From: Anaeropeptidivorans aminofermentans
GTDB taxonomy: Bacteria > Bacillota > Clostridia > Lachnospirales > UBA5962
DNA length: 64,000 nucleotides
Assembly (NCBI RefSeq): GCF_940670685.1
Contig: NZ_OW711693.1
Location: 2,790,001-2,854,000, forward strand
Direction: 5' to 3'
The first letter of the stretch is position 1; each line of letters begins with the position of its first letter. The notes beneath the pieces are model-generated. The model had not been told where the DNA came from and searched no databases. It saw only the letters and a list, made by a program, of their open reading frames with translations. This document shows positions 59,912-64,000 of the stretch, piece by piece. The translations under genes were made by a program, and so were the position numbers.

Positions 59912-62581
59912 TTATTTTAAAAGGCTTTTTGTATTTGCTGTAAAGGTTCTCGGTTTTGTTAAAAACTTTTCCATTTCAACGATGAAAATAGGCATGAAGC
60001 AGAGTAAGGCCACGATAAGCCATTGTTTAAAATCAAGAGCGGAAACTCTGAATATTCTGCTTACGGAAGGAATCATGATAACAGCCGCTTCCAGTATAAC
60101 CCCTATGAAAAATGCTCCTATTAAATACAGATTGCCTTTTATACCCACTTCAAATATGCTTTTTTCGCTTCTCATGTTAAATGCATGAACCAGCTGGCTT
60201 ATGCTTAAAGTGGCAAAGCACATGGTGCGGCCTATGAGGCAGGAGCCTTCCGGGTCGAAATAAACGACGCCTGTACCGAAGGCAATAAGGGCAAGAAGGC
60301 CGATCATAACGCCTTCTATGGCAATGCGCTTCCAAAGCCCGTCGGAGAAAAAGCTTCTGTGGTTTGAATAAGGTTTTCTTTCCATGGCCGTATCTTCTGC
60401 CGGGTCAAGGCCCAGAGCCACCGCCGGAAGAGAGTCTGTAATAAGGTTTACCCATAAAAGATGGATTGCCAGTAAGGGCATGTCCCATCCAAGCAAAATA
60501 GAAACGAATATTGTAAGGATTTCTCCGATATTACTGGAAAGAAGGAAGTGTATAGCCTTTCTGATGTTTTCGTAAATTCCTCTGCCTTCTCTTACGGCTT
60601 CAACGATGGTAGCAAAATTATCGTCCATTAAAACCATATCCGCTGCTCCCTTGGCAACATCTGTTCCCGTTATGCCCATGGCACAGCCGATATCCGCCGC
60701 TTTAAGAGCAGGAGCGTCGTTTACGCCGTCCCCCGTCATGGCAACTACATTCCCCTGAGACTGAAAGGCCTTTACTATTTTCACCTTATGCTCCGGTGTA
60801 ACCCTTGCAAATACCGTATAATCGTCTATGATTTCATTAAGCTCTTCCTGAGAGATTTTATTAAGCTCCTCTCCCGTAATAGCTTTATCCCCCGCTTTCA
60901 TAATGCCTATTTTTTCAGCTATGGCCTTTGCTGTAATCACATGGTCTCCCGTAACCATAACAGGCTTTATACCAGCCTTTTTACATACTCTTACGGCATG
61001 GAGAACCTCCGGTCTCGGCGGGTCTATGATGCCGAAAAATCCCATAAACACAAGATCGTTTTCTATGGTTTCTGCCTTAATATTTTTGGGAAGCTCCTTG
61101 ACTATTTTATAAGATATTCCGATTACTCTTAAGGCTCTTCCAGCCATTTCTGAATTAAGCCTTTTTGCCCTTTGACTGTCGGAAGGACCTAACGGAATCT
61201 CTGCACCTCTTGAACAATAGGCTCTGCATTTATTTATCAGGATATCCGGGGCACCCTTTGTTATGCAAAGGTATCCCTCATCGGTTTTATGTATTGTGGT
61301 CATAAGCTTTCTTGAGGAATCAAAGGGAACCTCTCCCACTCTCGGAAATTTATCATCAAGGTCATTTTTAGCAATCATATCCTCATAAGCCGCAAGAACA
61401 AGAGCAGATTCTGTAGGGTCGCCGAAAACATTTCTTTCCTCTCCCCGCACTTCTAAAACACTGTCGTTGCATAAAGCGCCGTATTGTAAAATATTGCCGT
61501 ACTCTCTTGATTTTTTATCAAGCTCGCCGTTAAGGCCGGATATTTCAACAACGCGCATTTTATTCTGGGTCAATGTGCCTGTTTTGTCAGAGCATATGAC
61601 GTTTGCGCTTCCTAATGTTTCAACGGCAGGAAGCCTTCTTATGATGGCTCTTCTTCCAGCCATTCTCTGAACGCCTATGGCAAGCATAATTGTAACGATA
61701 GCAGGCAGGCCCTCAGGAATTGCCGCAACTGCAAGGCTAACGGAGGTCATAAACATAAAAAACGGCGGAAATGACCTTAAAAGGCCTATAATAAATATAA
61801 TTAAACAGATGATAAGGGCGCCCATACCTAAAATTTTACTTGTTTCTGCAAGCTTCAGCTGCAAAGGCGTATCAGGAGCCTCATCTTTTGAAATTAAATC
61901 TGCAATTTTACCCATCTCCGTATACATTCCCGTTGCTGTAACGATGGCCTTTCCCCTTCCGTAGGTTATGCTGGAGCCTGCAAATATCATATTCTTTCTG
62001 TCGCCCACCAAAGAGCCTGCTTTTACCTTTAAAGAAGCATCCTTATCTACCGGGGCCGATTCCCCCGTAAGCGCCGCTTCTTCGGCCTTTAAATTTATGC
62101 TTTCAATAAGCCTTGCATCTGCCGGAACCATGTCTCCGGAATGCACTATAATGATATCCCCAGGGACTAAAAGCTTGGTGCTTAGCTTAACCAGTTTTCC
62201 TCCCCTTATTACTGTAGCTTCGGGGGCGGAAAGCTTCTTGAGGGCCTCAAGAGATTTCTCTGCTTTAAGCTCTTGAAAAAGCCCCAGAAAAGCATTGAGT
62301 ATTACAATCATTAATATAATGATAGGGTCGATAAAATCTCTTTCTCCGTTTAGCAGGCTGATTCCCATGGAAACCCCTGCCGCAATAAGCAAGATAAAAA
62401 TCATAAAGTCATTAAACTGCATAAAAAATCGAGTAATCGGGCTAACTCTTTTTTTCTCTGTAATTTCATTGGAACCATACTGCTCTCGTTTTTCCTCTGC
62501 CTGCCGGTTTGATAAGCCGAAGCTTATATCGCTATCAAGTTCCTTTATTGTTTCTTCAAAAGACATATTATGCCAGTACAT
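59912..62581 (-). CDS. Calcium-type P-type ATPase (P2A/P2B family)
   Basis: 889 residues, complete P-ATPase: actuator motif LTGESAPVDKDA, phosphorylation site VICSDKTGTLTQNKM, nucleotide-binding KGAPDILI, hinge VAMTGDGVNDAPALKAADIG, and ten transmembrane helices including the PEGLPAIV motif in TM4. The N-terminal cation_ATPase_N segment (MSFEETIKELDSDISFGLS) and the C-terminal four TMs place it among Ca2+-transporting ATPases (SERCA/PMCA-like). The exact ion is not proven. Single gene. Confidence 0.92.
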   Translation of the reverse strand: MYWHNMSFEETIKELDSDISFGLSNRQAEEKREQYGSNEITEKKRVSPITRFFMQFNDFMIFILLIAAGVSMGISLLNGERDFIDPIIILMIVILNAFLGLFQELKAEKSLEALKKLSAPEATVIRGGKLVKLSTKLLVPGDIIIVHSGDMVPADARLIESINLKAEEAALTGESAPVDKDASLKVKAGSLVGDRKNMIFAGSSITYGRGKAIVTATGMYTEMGKIADLISKDEAPDTPLQLKLAETSKILGMGALIICLIIFIIGLLRSFPPFFMFMTSVSLAVAAIPEGLPAIVTIMLAIGVQRMAGRRAIIRRLPAVETLGSANVICSDKTGTLTQNKMRVVEISGLNGELDKKSREYGNILQYGALCNDSVLEVRGEERNVFGDPTESALVLAAYEDMIAKNDLDDKFPRVGEVPFDSSRKLMTTIHKTDEGYLCITKGAPDILINKCRAYCSRGAEIPLGPSDSQRAKRLNSEMAGRALRVIGISYKIVKELPKNIKAETIENDLVFMGFFGIIDPPRPEVLHAVRVCKKAGIKPVMVTGDHVITAKAIAEKIGIMKAGDKAITGEELNKISQEELNEIIDDYTVFARVTPEHKVKIVKAFQSQGNVVAMTGDGVNDAPALKAADIGCAMGITGTDVAKGAADMVLMDDNFATIVEAVREGRGIYENIRKAIHFLLSSNIGEILTIFVSILLGWDMPLLAIHLLWVNLITDSLPAVALGLDPAEDTAMERKPYSNHRSFFSDGLWKRIAIEGVMIGLLALIAFGTGVVYFDPEGSCLIGRTMCFATLSISQLVHAFNMRSEKSIFEVGIKGNLYLIGAFFIGVILEAAVIMIPSVSRIFRVSALDFKQWLIVALLCFMPIFIVEMEKFLTKPRTFTANTKSLLK

Positions 62582-62724
62582 TTTACATCTCTCCTTAGCT
62601 AATGTAAGAGCCTTTCCATAACCTGTTCATTTGGAAAGAAGCTCTGATATTTTTATATAATATATTTAGCTTGTCCGAAATATATGCAAATTCTTTAAGG
62701 CTAAAAAAACACTTATTTTGCCCA

Positions 62725-62803
62725 TACAGTAAATTTACTTTTATTCTGAAGTGAATATTAAATTAAGATGAGTTAAATAAGAGAACAGCAAATTCACGGC
62801 GCT
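62725..62803 (+). repeat. Repeat R2, diverged copy
   Basis: ACAGTAAATTTACTTTTATT left end, TAAATAAGAGAACAGCAAAT right end, middle GAAGTGAATATTAAATTAAG as in other copies. Confidence 0.55.
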
Positions 62804-62924
62804 GCAATTTCGTATTGATTTAATCATAAAATTATTTTCTTAAGAATAAAAAATTCATAATTAACTTATATTGAAATTAGTACCTAATAATGATAGACTT
62901 AAACAGTATGACCGCTGAGCTTTA

Positions 62925-63006
62925 TATAGTAAATTTAAAGTTAAACAGTGGCAAAGCCGTATATTCACAAAGGCTTTCACTGCTTCTTTATAATAAATTC
63001 ACTATA
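62925..63006 (+). repeat. Repeat R1 with central deletion (R1i)
   Basis: TATAGTAAATTTAAAGTTAA at the left, AATAAATTCACTATA at the right, inner AGTGGCAAAGCC / GGCTTTCACTGC retained. The middle hairpin is missing, leaving 82 bases. Located directly upstream of the TPR gene. Confidence 0.75.
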
Positions 63007-63069
63007 AAAGAGGGATAAGATTCTATCCATTGATTTAAGGCTTACCGGCTTATAAGAAAGGTGATTGTA

Positions 63070-63897
63070 TTGCAGATTAAAAGCGGAAAATCCTTGCGTT
63101 TCATAATTATTTTTTTATATCTTATTGCATTTATATATATGAGGATCATTCAAAAATATCCCATAACATGGCTTCTTTTAATATACATTATAATAGCGGT
63201 AATTTTATTGGGCCTGTTTTATACAAATATCCTCGGCCTCTTGGGAAATTATTTCTATGCAGTGGGAGATTATCAAAGGGCTGAAAAATATCTTAAAAAA
63301 GCAATAAAAAAAGAGACAATCCAGCCCACAGTTTATCTCAATTACGGCATTATTCTATTATTCAGAGAAAATTATGACGAAGCGCTGAAATATTTTGAAG
63401 AAGCAAGAAATCACAATAAAAGCGCCGCCATTGATAAAAATTTAAGCCTTACTATGGGCAGCTGCTATATCGCAATGGGTAAAAATGAAGAAGCCATCAA
63501 AGAGCTTGAAGCCCTTAAAAACGGCTATTCCGAAGGGCGGGAAAGAGTTTTAAACGTTCTGGCCTATGCCTATTTAAAAGAAGGCAATATTAAAAATGCC
63601 CTCTCTAATATCAATCTTTCCCTTGAAAAAAATCCTTCTGCCGCAGCAGCTTATGAAATTAAAGGCCTTATATATTATAAGCTGAATGATTTTGAAACGG
63701 CAAAAGCGGCCCTTCTGAAAGCGTTGGAGGCCGACAAATCTCTTCTCGACAGCAATTTTTATTTAGGGCTTATCTATGAGCATGAAGATAATACTGCTCT
63801 TGCCAAAAAATACTTTATGGCGGCTTCTTTATGCAATGCCACAAAGCTCAACAGCACCACAAAAGAAGAAATCGAAATGAAGCTTTCTAAGTATTAA
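63070..63897 (+). CDS. Membrane-anchored TPR protein
   Basis: About 275 residues from TTG 63070, which follows AAAGGTGA at good spacing; an earlier GTG at 63061 overlaps that ribosome-binding site. Two hydrophobic segments near the N-terminus (FIIIFLYLIAFIYM; ITWLLLIYIIIAVILL) are followed by about six tetratricopeptide repeats (e.g. YQRAEKYLKKAIKK; NYDEALKYFEEARNH; FETAKAALLKALEAD). TPRs bind partner proteins; no function is assigned. Single gene ended by a strong terminator. Confidence 0.85.
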   Translation: MQIKSGKSLRFIIIFLYLIAFIYMRIIQKYPITWLLLIYIIIAVILLGLFYTNILGLLGNYFYAVGDYQRAEKYLKKAIKKETIQPTVYLNYGIILLFRENYDEALKYFEEARNHNKSAAIDKNLSLTMGSCYIAMGKNEEAIKELEALKNGYSEGRERVLNVLAYAYLKEGNIKNALSNINLSLEKNPSAAAAYEIKGLIYYKLNDFETAKAALLKALEADKSLLDSNFYLGLIYEHEDNTALAKKYFMAASLCNATKLNSTTKEEIEMKLSKY

Positions 63898-63898
63898 A

Positions 63899-63930
63899 AA
63901 ACCCCGGCATTTAAGCCGGGGTTTTTAGCA
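63899..63930 (+). terminator. Terminator of the TPR gene
   Basis: Stem AAACCCCGGC / GCCGGGGTTTTT with a T run, directly after the stop codon; also usable by the gene entering from the right. Confidence 0.9.
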
Positions 63931-63936
63931 TGAATA

Positions 63937-64000
63937 TTATAAGCCTGTATCAACCTTTACGGCCTTTATGCCATATACTTCAAGAAACTGAAGGCCGTTT
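63937..64000 (-). CDS. 3' end of an unidentified gene running out of the window
   Basis: On the minus strand the last 20 codons read NGLQFLEVYGIKAVKVDTGL and then a TAA at 63939-63937. Open to the window edge. Its placement before the shared terminator supports a real gene, but the family cannot be told from 20 residues. Confidence 0.5.
   Translation of the reverse strand, partial: NGLQFLEVYGIKAVKVDTGL

Overview
The window is AT-rich chromosomal DNA from an endospore-forming, anaerobic, low-GC Gram-positive bacterium, most likely a member of the Clostridia. Sporulation is shown by pro-sigma-E, an alpha/beta-type SASP and the yqfC-yqfD pair; anaerobiosis by the class III ribonucleotide reductase NrdD with its activase NrdG. 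The gene order yqfC-yqfD-phoH-pgpH-ybeY-dgkA-(udg)-era-yqzL-recO and the rpoD-dnaG pair are classic Firmicutes housekeeping blocks. tRNA genes do not encode CCA. The genus cannot be fixed from sequence alone.

Layout. 0-9 kb: sigE, a D-cysteine desulfhydrase-like enzyme, a TSCPD protein, a lone EIIA(Glc)-type protein, a small metal-binding (HMA) protein, a SASP, a tightly overlapping proline operon (zinc-ribbon protein, proB, 5-formyl-THF cyclo-ligase, proA), then queT and trpS. 9-16 kb: a secreted GHL10-type glycosidase, an AbgB-like amidohydrolase, an S9 peptidase and the RNase P RNA. 16-33.7 kb: metallophosphoesterase, nucleoside kinase, Nif3-like protein, trmK, rpoD, dnaG, dgt, recO-yqzL, era, uracil-DNA glycosylase and the yqfC...dgkA block, nearly all on the minus strand. 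34.4-45.9 kb: an accessory catabolic cluster encoding a fructose-family PTS (EIIA, EIIB, EIIC), DhaK/DhaL-type kinase subunits, an RpiB-type isomerase, a ketose 3-epimerase-like TIM barrel, a HAD phosphatase, a bicupin, a class II ketose-bisphosphate aldolase and a PRD-family regulator. I read it as an import, phosphorylate, isomerise/epimerise, phosphorylate and cleave pathway for an unidentified sugar. 46.5-47.2 kb: a tRNA operon (Glu-5S-Thr-Met-Asp) with a solitary 5S rRNA. 47.4-52.2 kb: a secreted stalk-domain protein, YeiH, a GarR-type reductase and another M20 amidohydrolase. 52.4-56.2 kb: a zinc uptake operon (zur-like, small metal-site membrane protein, znuA, znuC, znuB) under a promoter with a Fur-type box. 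56.2-64 kb: tRNA-Trp, nrdG and nrdD behind a promoter with two NrdR boxes, a Ca-type P-ATPase and a TPR protein.

The most unusual property is the intergenic DNA. Several families of small palindromic, non-coding repeats (called R1 to R6 here) fill many gaps between genes. Most of R1, R2 and R5 start TATAGT and end with the inverted copy. They are repeatedly inserted into each other, and one nested copy is flanked by a TA duplication, which points to MITEs mobilised by an IS630/Tc1-mariner-type transposase. No transposase is present in the window.
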